Of a DNA stretch of 42,739 nucleotides, positions 1 through 7,461 are shown in pieces. Below the pieces are notes generated by a model that made no database searches, was not told the origin of the DNA, and worked only from the letters and a program-made list of their open reading frames with translations. How positions within the stretch are numbered: position 1 is the stretch's first letter; each line of letters starts with the position of its first letter. The stretch is from Lachnospiraceae bacterium (GTDB lineage Bacteria; Bacillota; Clostridia; Lachnospirales; Lachnospiraceae), in NCBI GenBank assembly GCA_017399445.1, contig JAFQCM010000102.1, positions 1 through 42,739 on the forward strand, in the 5' to 3' direction. Made by a program: the position numbers and the translations under genes.

Positions 1-1824
1 AAATTTAAGAAAGAAAGTTCCTACGAGCAAGAGTGTACCAAAAAGCTGGAAGTGCCAACCTTAAAACTGGCTACATACACAAATGGGGCAGTCAATGCAT
101 ATATCCGTTATAATCCGGAGTTTGCAGCACCTACTTCCGGCATTTTTATGGGGAAAGAAGGGGATGCCTATGAGTTTTATACACCAACAGATTTTAGTAT
201 GTATGAACCTGATGATGTGGCTCATGTAGGCTGGTATTATATACCGGTGCAGGCGGGAGAACCGACTTGGATGGATCCGTATTTAAATGAAAATATCAAT
301 ATTTACATGATTTCTTACGTTGTCCCAATTTTTATGGATGGAGAATCTGTAGGAATCGTAGGTATGGACATCGATTTTACAGAGATTGAAAAATTAGTTG
401 CAGATGTCAAGGTGTATGATACCGGATATGCATATCTTGTAAATGATGAAAATAATATTATGTATCACAAAGATTATGAAACCGGAACAGCACTAAGCGA
501 AGTAGATGCTCAGGCAGTAGAAATTTTAAGTGATTCCGAAAAAGAGGGGGTAGTACAACATGTTGGCAAAAAACTGTTGATTTACGTTACTCTTGAAAAT
601 GGCATGAAATATGTAATGACTGTTCCTTATAGTGAGATGATATCTCAGGTTAATATTTTTACTAATATACTTGTTGGACTTGTTTTGATATGTCTTGTGT
701 TTGCAATTGTATATGCATTTATTGTAGGCAATAGTATTTCAAAACCAATCAAGCAGTTAACAGCAATTATTAAAAAGACTGCAGATTTTAACTTTGAGAA
801 AAATGCAGAAAGTCAGAAGCTTATGAAACTTACGGACGAAACAGGAGATATGGCACGTGCCATTCACCAGATGCGTAAAAAGATGCGTGTTATGGTTAGC
901 GATATTGATAAATCCTGTCAATTCTTAAATACAAACTTTGAAAAACTGCAGACATCTTCAGATAATATTAATGAGATGGCAGAAAGCAATTCCTCTTTGA
1001 CACAGGAATTGGCAGCAGGTATGCAGGAAACAAACGCTACCACAGAAAATATGAGAGAAAACTTAACCAGTGTAAGCGACAATGCATCTGCAATCGAAAC
1101 ACTTTCTACCGAAGGAAAAGATTTGTCTAAGGAAATTATGGAAAGAGCAGTACGTCTGGAAAAATCTACAGAAGATTCTGCTGAAAAGACAAAACAGATG
1201 TATGAAAAGGTAAGAGTAGACGCACAGGCAGCTTTGGAAAAATCTAAGGCGGTAGAAAAAATTAATACACTGACAGGAGCTATTGCAGAGATTTCATCCC
1301 AGACAGGTCTTCTTGCCTTGAATGCTTCTATAGAAGCAGCAAGAGCAGGAGAAGCTGGAAAAGGTTTTGCGGTAGTTGCTTCTGAAATCAGCAATCTTTC
1401 CAACCAGACAGCAGAAACCGTTTCTAACATCAATACCATTGTTCAGGAAGTGAACGAGGCAGTGACAGATATTGCAAAATGTCTGGATACTTCCATGGAA
1501 TTTATGGGTGAAACAGTACTGACAGATTATCGGGAATTCAGCAAGGTAGGAGAACAGTACAAAGAAGATGCTACCATAATTGAAGAAAGCATGAATAATG
1601 TAAATCAGGCGATTGTAAATCTTGCAGCTAACATTAAGAAGATTACAGGAGCAGTAGAAGACATTGGACGCACAATCAATGAATCCAGCATCGGAATCAA
1701 CGAAATTGCTGAAAAGACATCAGAAATGGGCGTTAAGACCAGCGATAATACAGAAGTAGTACATAGCAGTAAAGATAAAATTGTAATATTGAAGGAAATT
1801 GTGGAGCAGTTTACACTTTCCTAA
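1..1824 (+). CDS. Methyl-accepting chemotaxis protein, 5' end outside the window
   Basis: The reading frame is open from base 1, so the N-terminus (first membrane helix and start codon) lies upstream; the in-frame GTG at 52 is not the real start. The visible part begins in a dCache-type extracellular sensor. A hydrophobic helix follows at about visible residues 217-243, then a HAMP linker to about 295, then a cytoplasmic signalling coiled coil to the end. The hairpin tip is unmistakable: QTGLLALNASIEAARAGE followed by GKGFAVVASEI, the site that contacts CheA and CheW. The protein senses a small ligand outside the cell and controls flagellar switching through CheA; the ligand cannot be read from the sequence. 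It ends at an intrinsic terminator. No other chemotaxis gene is in the window. Confidence 0.95.
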   Translation, partial: KFKKESSYEQECTKKLEVPTLKLATYTNGAVNAYIRYNPEFAAPTSGIFMGKEGDAYEFYTPTDFSMYEPDDVAHVGWYYIPVQAGEPTWMDPYLNENINIYMISYVVPIFMDGESVGIVGMDIDFTEIEKLVADVKVYDTGYAYLVNDENNIMYHKDYETGTALSEVDAQAVEILSDSEKEGVVQHVGKKLLIYVTLENGMKYVMTVPYSEMISQVNIFTNILVGLVLICLVFAIVYAFIVGNSISKPIKQLTAIIKKTADFNFEKNAESQKLMKLTDETGDMARAIHQMRKKMRVMVSDIDKSCQFLNTNFEKLQTSSDNINEMAESNSSLTQELAAGMQETNATTENMRENLTSVSDNASAIETLSTEGKDLSKEIMERAVRLEKSTEDSAEKTKQMYEKVRVDAQAALEKSKAVEKINTLTGAIAEISSQTGLLALNASIEAARAGEAGKGFAVVASEISNLSNQTAETVSNINTIVQEVNEAVTDIAKCLDTSMEFMGETVLTDYREFSKVGEQYKEDATIIEESMNNVNQAIVNLAANIKKITGAVEDIGRTINESSIGINEIAEKTSEMGVKTSDNTEVVHSSKDKIVILKEIVEQFTLS

Positions 1825-1841
1825 CAATATCTTTTATAAAG

Positions 1842-1877
1842 AAAAAGATGCAGTCATTTAAGATTGCATCTTTTTTT
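1842..1877 (+). terminator. Intrinsic terminator of the chemoreceptor gene
   Basis: AAAAGATGCA pairs with TGCATCTTTT across a 12-nt loop, followed by a run of seven T. Confidence 0.85.
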
Positions 1878-1931
1878 CCTTTATCCTCTCCAACATATTC
1901 AAGCATATCTAAAACATTAGTTTGTACATAG

Positions 1932-2114
1932 TTAATCATTTGTTACAACTCCAAAAAAATTTTTAATTTCTTCTTTTGATAAATCTCTGGAAGATACCTT
2001 TCTCGGAGTTATTTTTTCAGCGGCAGCGGCTGCATTTTCTAAAGCATTAACAAATGCTTCGGCAGTTTTAGTATCTTGAATAATAATGTTATGAAAAATA
2101 CTTTGCGTTGCCAT
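1932..2114 (-). CDS. Small hypothetical protein, 60 aa
   Basis: I chose the ATG at 2114 because an AAAGGAGTG ribosome site sits just upstream; the in-frame ATG at 2132 lies within that ribosome-site region and is unlikely. The product begins MATQSIFHNIIIQDTK, has an Ala-rich helix near residues 26-34 and ends in a charged helical tail (SKEEIKNFFG). It has no membrane segment or Cys motif. The short amphipathic layout resembles small antitoxin-like proteins of Clostridia, but no toxin gene adjoins it, so that is only a guess. It is divergent from the decayed iron-sulfur gene on its right. Confidence 0.55.
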   Translation of the reverse strand: MATQSIFHNIIIQDTKTAEAFVNALENAAAAAEKITPRKVSSRDLSKEEIKNFFGVVTND

Positions 2115-2152
2115 GATTTTCACTCCTTTCATACTTTCTCGCCATTAGGCGT

Positions 2153-2697
2153 TTGCGAAACGCCACAAGCCGCATAAATACGGCATATTTTTTGTTACAA
2201 AATAAAATATCAGCTTTTGCCGGAGCAAAATACATATTTACCCAGTTTGCAGCAGGAGATATGATAGAGATTAGTGCATTTTTAAAGACATTAATTGCAA
2301 TATGTCTCTTTACTATCATATTTGGACGTTTCTTCTGTGGATATGCCTGTGCATTTGGAACTTGTGGAGACATTATATTTATGATATCTTCAGGTATTCA
2401 AAAAAAGATAAAAAAGAAACTTCCAAAACTGCCGCCAACAGCCAGTGGTATCTTGAAAAATCTAAAATATATTATTATGGCAGGCATTTTATTTGCTTGT
2501 ATTATGGGAATTTATGACCGTTTCAGAGGAACTAGTCCATGGGATGTATTCAGTGTAATCAATGTCTGGAAAATTGTCCAAAGGAAAATATTAGTACCGG
2601 TTATGGAAAAATAAGAGGAAATGAAATCTGGGTGATTCTTGGAAAGGCAGTATTATTGCTTTTACTGTGCATGGTTTTGAATTTGACCAGATGGTAA
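2153..2697 (+). pseudogene. 4Fe-4S membrane protein (YccM/NapH-like), internal deletion and frameshift
   Basis: The first frame (to 2614) encodes polytopic membrane sequence with GRFFCGYACAFG and SPWDVFS, typical of NapH/NosR/YccM-like proteins that pass electrons across the membrane. After SPWD the frame is lost and would end in unrelated sequence. In the adjacent frame, from 2542, the expected C-terminal ferredoxin cluster appears: GCIQCNQCLENCPKEN, then a final hydrophobic helix ending NLTRW and a stop at 2697. The middle of the protein, about 100 residues in relatives and including a second Cys-rich segment, is missing. The junction lies in GATGTATTCAG (2543-2553), which reads naturally in both frames, so deletion by recombination between short repeats is likely. 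The start is a TTG without a good ribosome site, so the 5' end may also be damaged. Not expected to make a working protein. Confidence 0.8.
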
Positions 2698-2700
2698 AGA

Positions 2701-2760
2701 AAATAAGAAAAGTCTGGATGCAGTTTTTACCTGCATCCAGACTTTTCGTTTTTCTTATTT
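2701..2760. terminator. Bidirectional terminator between convergent genes
   Basis: AGTCTGGATGCAG pairs with CTGCATCCAGACT across a 7-nt loop, with A-rich sequence on the left and T-rich sequence on the right. It serves the iron-sulfur pseudogene (+) and the DtxR-type gene (-). Confidence 0.85.
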
Positions 2761-3122
2761 TATTTCTCAGCATGTTTCTTAATAGCCTGAAAGCTTTCTG
2801 TGCTGATTACATGTTCTATTTTACAAGCATCTTCTGCGGCAGTTTTTTCATCCACACCTAATTTTACAAGCCAAGAAGAAAGAAATTCATGTCTTTCATA
2901 AATCATTTCTGCAATTTCTTTTCCGGAGTCTGTTAGAGTAATAAATCCAGCTTCGCTTACCACAATATGTCCTTTTTCACGGAGGTTTTTCATAGCAATG
3001 CTGACACTTGATTTCTTATATCCTAATTCATTTGCAACGTCTACAGAACGTACCACAGGTAGTTTTGTACTTAACATTAAAATGGTTTCCAGATAATTTT
3101 CTGCTGATTCGTTTATATGCAT
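2760..3122 (-). CDS. DtxR/MntR-family metal-dependent transcriptional regulator
   Basis: This 120-aa protein starts MHINESAENYLETI and has a winged helix (VRSVDVANELGYKKSSVSIAMKNL) followed by a wing (GFITLTDSGKEIAEMIYERH) and a dimerisation helix with the metal-ligand region CKIEHVIS, all diagnostic of the DtxR/IdeR/MntR family. At 120 residues it lacks the C-terminal SH3-like domain, as many clostridial members do. Members repress metal uptake or redox genes when bound to Fe(II) or Mn(II). A TATAAT-like -10 lies on the minus strand at 3166-3161. No metal transporter adjoins it now; the neighbouring membrane iron-sulfur gene is broken, so its target is probably elsewhere. Confidence 0.9.
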   Translation of the reverse strand: MHINESAENYLETILMLSTKLPVVRSVDVANELGYKKSSVSIAMKNLREKGHIVVSEAGFITLTDSGKEIAEMIYERHEFLSSWLVKLGVDEKTAAEDACKIEHVISTESFQAIKKHAEK

Positions 3123-3236
3123 ACTTACACCTCATCTTTAAATTACGTAGTCATGGATTCATTATATCACAAAATGGGGGAGGACACAAATGTTTCATAA
3201 AAAGATTGGATATATGTTGGTTGAACGGACGCCCAT

Positions 3237-3409
3237 GCCAGTCACCGAAGCTTCCTAAGTAGGCGAGACAACGTTTCGATGAACTAAGTTCCAAGAAACC
3301 ACTAAATTCATCGCCAAAGGGCTCTTCATTAAGTGGTTTCTAGGAACTGGATTTCATCTACACTAAGAGCGTCTCTGAAATGCCTGCTTAGGAAGCTTCG
3401 GTGACTGGC
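3237..3409. ncRNA. 173-nt imperfect hairpin, candidate structured RNA or palindromic element
   Basis: A 28-bp outer stem pairs 3237-3264 with 3382-3409; all 28 positions pair, with one G-U. Inside, GAGAC/GTCTC (3265-3269 with 3371-3375), GATGAA/TTCATC, AGTTCC/GGAACT (3287-3292 with 3343-3348) and AGAAACCACT/AGTGGTTTCT (3294-3303 with 3332-3341) continue the pairing, leaving an asymmetric internal loop and a 28-nt apical loop. No reading frame fits it. The strand is uncertain: no U-tract follows on the plus strand; a CTTTTTAT run lies about 30 nt beyond it on the minus strand. It could be a structured regulatory RNA (raiA-type or 6S-like RNA are candidates worth testing) or a MITE-like palindrome, although no clear target duplication is seen. 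Confidence 0.5.
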
Positions 3410-3709
3410 AGAGGCTGTGTGTTGGTAACAACAACTAGGAGAGAGATGAGTAAAAATGAAGGGAATTGTCAAAAGATCATTGACAAGGAAAGGTGGGTTA
3501 GCATATACTAACTGTAGAAACGAAAATGAAAATCCTTATCAGTTAACTGAATAATAATAAGAATTAAAATAGAACAGAGATTAGGCTGAAATATTTTAGA
3601 CGAGTGGGGGTAGCCTTTTAAGTTAGAGGTAGGATAAAGTGAACAATCGATATAATACAAAGGGGCTTGTAAGTGTTGTAGTGATTGTTGCGAAGAAGGA
3701 GGCTACAAT
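3410..3709. other. Non-coding stretch upstream of the Fur-like gene
   Basis: No convincing protein is seen. It contains an inverted repeat TTGTCAA-N7-TTGACAA (3466-3486), a weak 21-codon reading frame (3446-3511) and a TATAAT hexamer at 3651-3656 that can serve as the -10 of the Fur-like gene; a matching -35 is poor. The long leader could extend the hairpin RNA on its left. Confidence 0.4.
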
Positions 3710-4243
3710 GTGAAAAAAGAAAAGAAGCAGGGAATATCGAAGAAGCATGAGACGGAACGTTATCAGAGAACCCAAATGCAAAAAGAGATGGTAATACAGA
3801 AATTAAAGGAACGTGGATGCAGAATTACGAAACAAAGGCTGCTTCTTTTGGATATTATTTTGGAAGAAAAGTGTTCCTGTTGTAAAGAGATTTATTATCG
3901 GGCAGTGGAACAGGATGAAGGAATTGGAACTGCTACCGTATATAGAATGATTAATATCTTAGAAGAAATTGGTGCTATTAGTAGGAAGAATATGTATAAA
4001 ATTGCCTGTGATAAAGAATGCCATATGGATGAAGTATGCAGAGTGGAACTGGATGATGATACGGTATATCATTTTTCAGCCCAAAAGTGGAATTCTGTCA
4101 TTCGGGCAGGATTAAAGGCATGTGGATATATGCAGGAGCAGGAAATCAGAAGCGTAATGATACCTACGAACGTACAGGAAAATTTGAAAGTTAAAAGAGA
4201 TTTCGTATCAAATTATAGTGATAGGAAGGAGTGGAACTTATAA
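3710..4243 (+). CDS. Fur-family transcriptional regulator, atypical C-terminus
   Basis: Starts at GTG with AAGGAGG 9 nt upstream. A basic tail (residues 1-25) precedes a Fur winged helix: MVIQKLKERGCRITKQRLLL, then TATVYRMINILEEIGAISR, the recognition-helix signature. The C-terminal half departs from classical Fur, PerR or Zur: the HHH motif and paired CxxC zinc site are absent, though Cys residues occur in CSCCKEIY and ACDKECHMDEVC. Its metal or redox response is therefore uncertain. Fur-type proteins repress iron, zinc or peroxide genes; peroxide and flavodoxin genes with palindromic promoters lie about 9 kb away, but a link is inference. It ends in a hairpin. Confidence 0.8.
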   Translation: MKKEKKQGISKKHETERYQRTQMQKEMVIQKLKERGCRITKQRLLLLDIILEEKCSCCKEIYYRAVEQDEGIGTATVYRMINILEEIGAISRKNMYKIACDKECHMDEVCRVELDDDTVYHFSAQKWNSVIRAGLKACGYMQEQEIRSVMIPTNVQENLKVKRDFVSNYSDRKEWNL

Positions 4244-4262
4244 AATTCCACTCCTTCTTTGG
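4226..4262 (+). terminator. Hairpin at the end of the Fur-like gene
   Basis: AAGGAGTGGAA pairs with TTCCACTCCTT across a 9-nt loop; the following T-run is short and broken (CTTTGGGGTTT). The left arm overlaps the last codons. Confidence 0.6.
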
Positions 4263-4329
4263 GGTTTGGTGATGGTACATTTCTTGTATAGCGTTTTTGG
4301 AATGCTATAAGAGAGAGACTATTGACTAT

Positions 4330-4887
4330 ATGAAAATTTTAGAGGAAAATAGAAAAAAACGAATCAGGAGAAGTGCTATGGAACAATTACCAGTGGTTAC
4401 ATTAATGAAATTGAAAAATACAGTAGAACGGATTTTACATGTAAGGGGAAATTACCAGGGTGGCATTTTGGAAATGTCGGTGATAGTGGATAACAATTTA
4501 AGCAAGGAGGTAGTGGAAACAGTACTGCCCAAATTACTGCATGCCTTAAAGCTACAAGGAGAAATTTTTCGAAATGTAAGATTTAATTATGGAATTTGGC
4601 AGGAAGATGAAGTGATAAAAAATCAGGTGTGTCCTATGATGGCCGCTATTTCAGCCGGTTTTTATGAAGAATACCAACAGAAGGAGAGGGCAAAACATTT
4701 AGGAGCCTTGGTAAAATATTTGAAATTATTTCATGCAAGATCAAAGTTAATTTTGGTGTTAACAGATGAAAAGTGTCAAATAGAAGAAAATGTAAAAAGT
4801 GAAATGCGGCCTTTTTTGGATAAAAAACTTATGCTGATAAAGATTAATGAAGAAAAAGATATCAAAATTCAGTATCGGGAATTTTGA
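4330..4887 (+). CDS. Hypothetical protein, possibly a degenerate vWA-like fold
   Basis: Not recognised. From the ATG at 4330 the product is 185 aa; an in-frame TTG at 4297 would add 11 residues but has no ribosome site, and the ATG has only a weak GAGAGAG. The first 30 residues are basic (ENRKKRIRRS). The rest alternates predicted strands and helices: LEMSVIVDNNLSKEV, RNVRFNYGIW, KLILVLTDEK. This pattern and the LVLTDE strand resemble von Willebrand A domains, but the metal-site motif DxSxS is not present. Its end overlaps the start of the broken methyltransferase frame by about 40 bases. It sits among decayed genes and could itself be a remnant. Confidence 0.45.
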   Translation: MKILEENRKKRIRRSAMEQLPVVTLMKLKNTVERILHVRGNYQGGILEMSVIVDNNLSKEVVETVLPKLLHALKLQGEIFRNVRFNYGIWQEDEVIKNQVCPMMAAISAGFYEEYQQKERAKHLGALVKYLKLFHARSKLILVLTDEKCQIEENVKSEMRPFLDKKLMLIKINEEKDIKIQYREF

Positions 4888-5326
4888 TATTAGAGGAATA
4901 AGTGATAAAATCTCTCATATTCTTTTGGATAGAATGGTGGGGGATTTTATTAAAGAGAACCCGGAAACTACTGTAATTAACATTGCCTGTGGGATGGATA
5001 CCAGAGTATATCGGGTAGATAACGGAAAAGTCCACTGGTACAATATTGATTTGCCTGAGACAATTGGAGTTCGTGAAAGGTTTTTAAATGAAAGTGAAAG
5101 GATTTGCATGATTGCAAAATCAGCTATGGACGAAAGCTGTACATAAGTGGTAGGAAAACAAAAAGGAAAGGTATTGGTGGTAATAGAAGGTCTTACCATG
5201 TATCTGACAGAAGGGATGAAGGTTATGTATCCGGCATATGGACTGATTGGATGGATTCCGGCTGTCCCAAATATTGCAAACAGGTTAGTGGTGTTGAGAA
5301 AGGGTATGGATATAAATTTGTATTAA
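4847..5326 (+). pseudogene. Broken leucine-carboxyl-methyltransferase-type (LCM/TcmP-like) gene
   Basis: One frame (frame 2) shows family landmarks in order: the SAM-binding segment VINIACGMDTRVYRV, the acidic strand WYNIDLPE, then ERICMIAKSAMDES, a stop codon at 5144-5146, then in the same frame KVLVVIEGLTMYLTE and a C-terminal segment PAYGLIGWIPAVPNIANRL ending at 5326. The family's usual N-terminal ~60 residues are missing, there is an in-frame TAA, and the region between LTE and GMKVMYP is far too short, so an internal piece of about 60-80 residues has been lost. These enzymes methylate carboxyl or hydroxyl groups using S-adenosylmethionine. It should be inactive. Confidence 0.75.
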
Positions 5327-5364
5327 CCGTATAGAGTATTAACTGTTAGATGAGGAGAAATAAT

Positions 5365-5430
5365 ATGAGAATTGTTTGGAGTGTATTGAGATTTATCGGT
5401 ATTGCATTAGGAAGCATAGGGGGAAATTGA
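5365..5430 (+). CDS. Micro-ORF, 21 aa, hydrophobic
   Basis: An ATG preceded by GAGGAGAAATAAT, a good ribosome site, opens a 21-residue frame with the hydrophobic stretch WSVLRFIGIALGSIG. It may be a small membrane peptide, or the first codons of a gene whose remainder was lost, since the enolase fragment follows within 70 bases. No homologue is known to me. Confidence 0.35.
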   Translation: MRIVWSVLRFIGIALGSIGGN

Positions 5431-5476
5431 AAATAATTATCAATAATTTATATTGATTTTTAAAGACAGGTGTTAA

Positions 5477-5674
<198 letters not shown>

Positions 5675-5687
5675 GAAATAAATTAAG

Positions 5688-5734
5688 AGGCAATCATGCA
5701 GACAGTAAATACTGAAAGCATGATTGCTTTTTTT
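5688..5734 (+). terminator. Intrinsic terminator after the enolase fragment
   Basis: GCAATCATGC pairs with GCATGATTGC across an 18-nt loop, followed by T7. Confidence 0.85.
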
Positions 5735-5864
5735 CAGGGATTTCAGTATACTAACAAAAAATGATTTGTTGGAAGAAAAAAGTTTTATGGATGATTTAAA
5801 GGCAGCAGATGAGGAAACGATAAATATATGAAAATAATACATAAATTTATGAAAAGGAGTAAAT

Positions 5865-6428
5865 ATGGAACAAAATTTAGATTTTGAATCTTTAAAGAAG
5901 AATTTGTTTGATGTAATAAAGGAATCACAAATTAAGTTGGGGTACGCAAAGACTTCTATCGGATTTTATTATCCGCTGGAATCACTAAATCGTTTGTTAA
6001 ATTCTGATTTGGATGAAGCAGGCATGAGTCAGGTGCTGAAGGAGTTTGCCGCCTTTTCAGAAAAGGAACTGGGTAAGATTCTTATTTCCTGTAAGAATAC
6101 CAGGTTTTGCATTCGGATTCCCGAAGAAGGTGTAGAATATGTCCATGATAAAGTGACAGATACAGGTTTTCTTGAAGTATTTATTGAGAAAATTGGACAT
6201 TGTAATCTAAGTCTGGATGGTATTTTAGAAGTGTTCTACCAGTATTCCAATCATGTCACTTGTAAAAAAATAGAAAGTGAAGATTTTAATTATGTGGTTT
6301 ATTTTGAAGATGGAGAGCCAGATGATTATCGGTATTGTATTAAATTTGAAGGAGGCTGTGCCATATATCATCGTTTTACTCCCAAAGATTATGAGGCGTT
6401 TGGATTCGAGGAAATGATTTCACTGTAG
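5865..6428 (+). CDS. DUF3877 family protein
   Basis: A 187-aa soluble protein with an AAAAGGAGTAAAT ribosome site. It matches my recollection of the DUF3877 family of Lachnospiraceae: an N-terminal helix (SLKKNLFDVIKESQIKLGY), IGFYYPLESLNRLL, the strand RFCIRIPEEGVEYVH, and a C-terminal acidic-aromatic block EDGEPDDYRYCIKFEG and YHRFTPKDYEAFGF. No enzymatic motif, signal or membrane segment is visible, and the function is unknown. It stands alone, downstream of the enolase terminator, followed by the TetR promoter region. Confidence 0.7.
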   Translation: MEQNLDFESLKKNLFDVIKESQIKLGYAKTSIGFYYPLESLNRLLNSDLDEAGMSQVLKEFAAFSEKELGKILISCKNTRFCIRIPEEGVEYVHDKVTDTGFLEVFIEKIGHCNLSLDGILEVFYQYSNHVTCKKIESEDFNYVVYFEDGEPDDYRYCIKFEGGCAIYHRFTPKDYEAFGFEEMISL

Positions 6429-6508
6429 ATACTACTGTTGTTTTGGGGTGGAGTTTTTGTAGAACTTCACATTATCATCTTCCATATCAGTAAATATGAT
6501 GAACAGCG

Positions 6509-6553
6509 GTCATGTAAAAATGGAAAAATAGTCATGTAAAAATGGAAAAAATA
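6509..6553. repeat. Tandem 22-bp direct repeat upstream of the TetR promoter
   Basis: GTCATGTAAAAATGGAAAAA is repeated twice head to tail (6509-6530 and 6531-6553, the second with one extra A). It ends 4 bp before the -35 box, a position suited to an activator site or UP-like element. Confidence 0.7.
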
Positions 6554-6556
6554 GTC

Positions 6557-6613
6557 TTGACAAAAAAGAAACTTTGAGCTAACATAACAGTGTTATCAGA
6601 TAACGCTGTTATG
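6557..6613 (+). promoter_or_regulatory. TetR gene promoter with double operator
   Basis: TTGACA (6557-6562), 17-bp spacer, TAACAT (6580-6585). Two adjoining 15-bp near-palindromes follow: CATAACAGTGTTATC (6583-6597) and GATAACGCTGTTATG (6599-6613), together a larger inverted repeat centred on 6598. The first overlaps the -10, so binding would block transcription, as in TetR autorepression. Confidence 0.8.
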
Positions 6614-6647
6614 CAAAACAAGCTAACAAATAATTTGAGGTGAGCCT

Positions 6648-7268
6648 TTGAAGAATGAAAAAGAAACAAAAGAAAATCTCTTGAATAGTGCAAAAAAAGA
6701 GTTTTTAGAAAAAGGATTTATGCAGGCATCTCTTAGAAACATTTGTAAAAATGCAGGAGTTACCACAGGTGCGTTGTATTTCTTTTTCAAAGACAAGGAA
6801 GATTTGTTTGCAAATGTGGTGCAAGAACCACTAAATCAATTATATCAGCTTATGAGTAGCCATTATGAGCTGGAGAAAGAAATCCCATCTATAGAACTGC
6901 ATTCATTGGAAGACTTTGGAGAAGATATTGAGATGGCAAAACAGGTCATTGGTTTTATGTATCAACATTATGACGAATTCCAGCTGATTCTGACCAAAAG
7001 CCAAGGTTCTCGTTTTGAGAATTGCATTGACTACTTTGTGAGTGTCAGTGAAAAACATTATCGTATTATGGCGGACAGAATTGCAGAAACTATGGGAACT
7101 AAGAAACTGGATGATTATATGATTCATTGGGTGGCTCATATGCAGATTGATGCCTTTGTGCACCTTTTGACTCATGAAAAGGACAAAGAAGAGGCAACAA
7201 AGCAGATTGAAAACATTGTATATTATATTATTGCGGGATGGCTTGCAATGTTTCAGATAAAAGAATAA
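6648..7268 (+). CDS. TetR/AcrR-family transcriptional regulator
   Basis: Starts at TTG with GAGGTGAG just upstream. Residues 1-55 form the TetR DNA-binding domain: NLLNSAKKEFLEKGFMQASL, NICKNAGVTTGALYFFFKDK and EDLFANVV. The remaining 150 residues are a helical ligand-binding and dimerisation domain with no recognised ligand signature. It sits 193 bp ahead of an ABC exporter in the same direction; the same 15-bp palindrome occurs in its own promoter and in the exporter promoter. It most likely represses both until an inducer, perhaps an antimicrobial or membrane-active compound exported by the pump, binds. Confidence 0.92.
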   Translation: MKNEKETKENLLNSAKKEFLEKGFMQASLRNICKNAGVTTGALYFFFKDKEDLFANVVQEPLNQLYQLMSSHYELEKEIPSIELHSLEDFGEDIEMAKQVIGFMYQHYDEFQLILTKSQGSRFENCIDYFVSVSEKHYRIMADRIAETMGTKKLDDYMIHWVAHMQIDAFVHLLTHEKDKEEATKQIENIVYYIIAGWLAMFQIKE

Positions 7269-7318
7269 TAGAAAAAATGCCGTTTCCTTATTTGTAAGGG
7301 ACGGCTAAAAAAATAAAC

Positions 7319-7347
7319 TTTACATAACACTGTTATGCAACTAGGAA
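7319..7347 (+). promoter_or_regulatory. ABC exporter promoter with single TetR operator
   Basis: TTTACA (7319-7324), 17-bp spacer, TAGGAA (weak -10). Between them lies CATAACA-C-TGTTATG (7323-7337), a perfect 7-bp-arm palindrome matching the two half-operators in the tetR promoter. One site here, two there. Confidence 0.7.
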
Positions 7348-7461
7348 AATTTACAAAGCAAAAGGAAAGCCATTTATGGAATTTTGCCACACCGAAGGAG
7401 TACAGAGTAATGTAGGTTCTGAATAATTACAATATATTATATATAGAAAGGAAATGAAATT

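Noticed and set aside
52..54. GTG as start of the chemoreceptor
   Set aside because: The frame is open to base 1 and the sensor domain is already in progress, so the true start lies upstream.
918..1439. 173-codon minus-strand frame inside the chemoreceptor gene
   Set aside because: It is the complement of the conserved signalling domain, with no ribosome site and Ser/Ala-biased antisense composition.
3237..3409. Insertion sequence or group II intron for the long hairpin region
   Set aside because: No transposase or reverse transcriptase frame and no target duplication seen.
3446..3511. 21-codon reading frame with AGGAGAG upstream in the Fur-gene leader
   Set aside because: Too short and with ordinary composition; it may overlap a structured RNA. 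Mentioned in the intergenic entry only.
5760..5831. Short open stretch LTKNDLLEEKSFMDDLKAAD before the DUF3877 gene
   Set aside because: No start or ribosome site and no family recognised; possibly another gene remnant, but unsupported.
6509..6553. CRISPR-like repeat
   Set aside because: The two copies are directly adjacent without a spacer, and there are only two; no cas gene is present.
7271..7314. GCCGTTTCCTTA / TAAGGGACGGC hairpin after the TetR gene as a terminator
   Set aside because: The plus strand has A-runs rather than a T-run after the stem; only the minus strand would fit, and no minus-strand gene precedes it.
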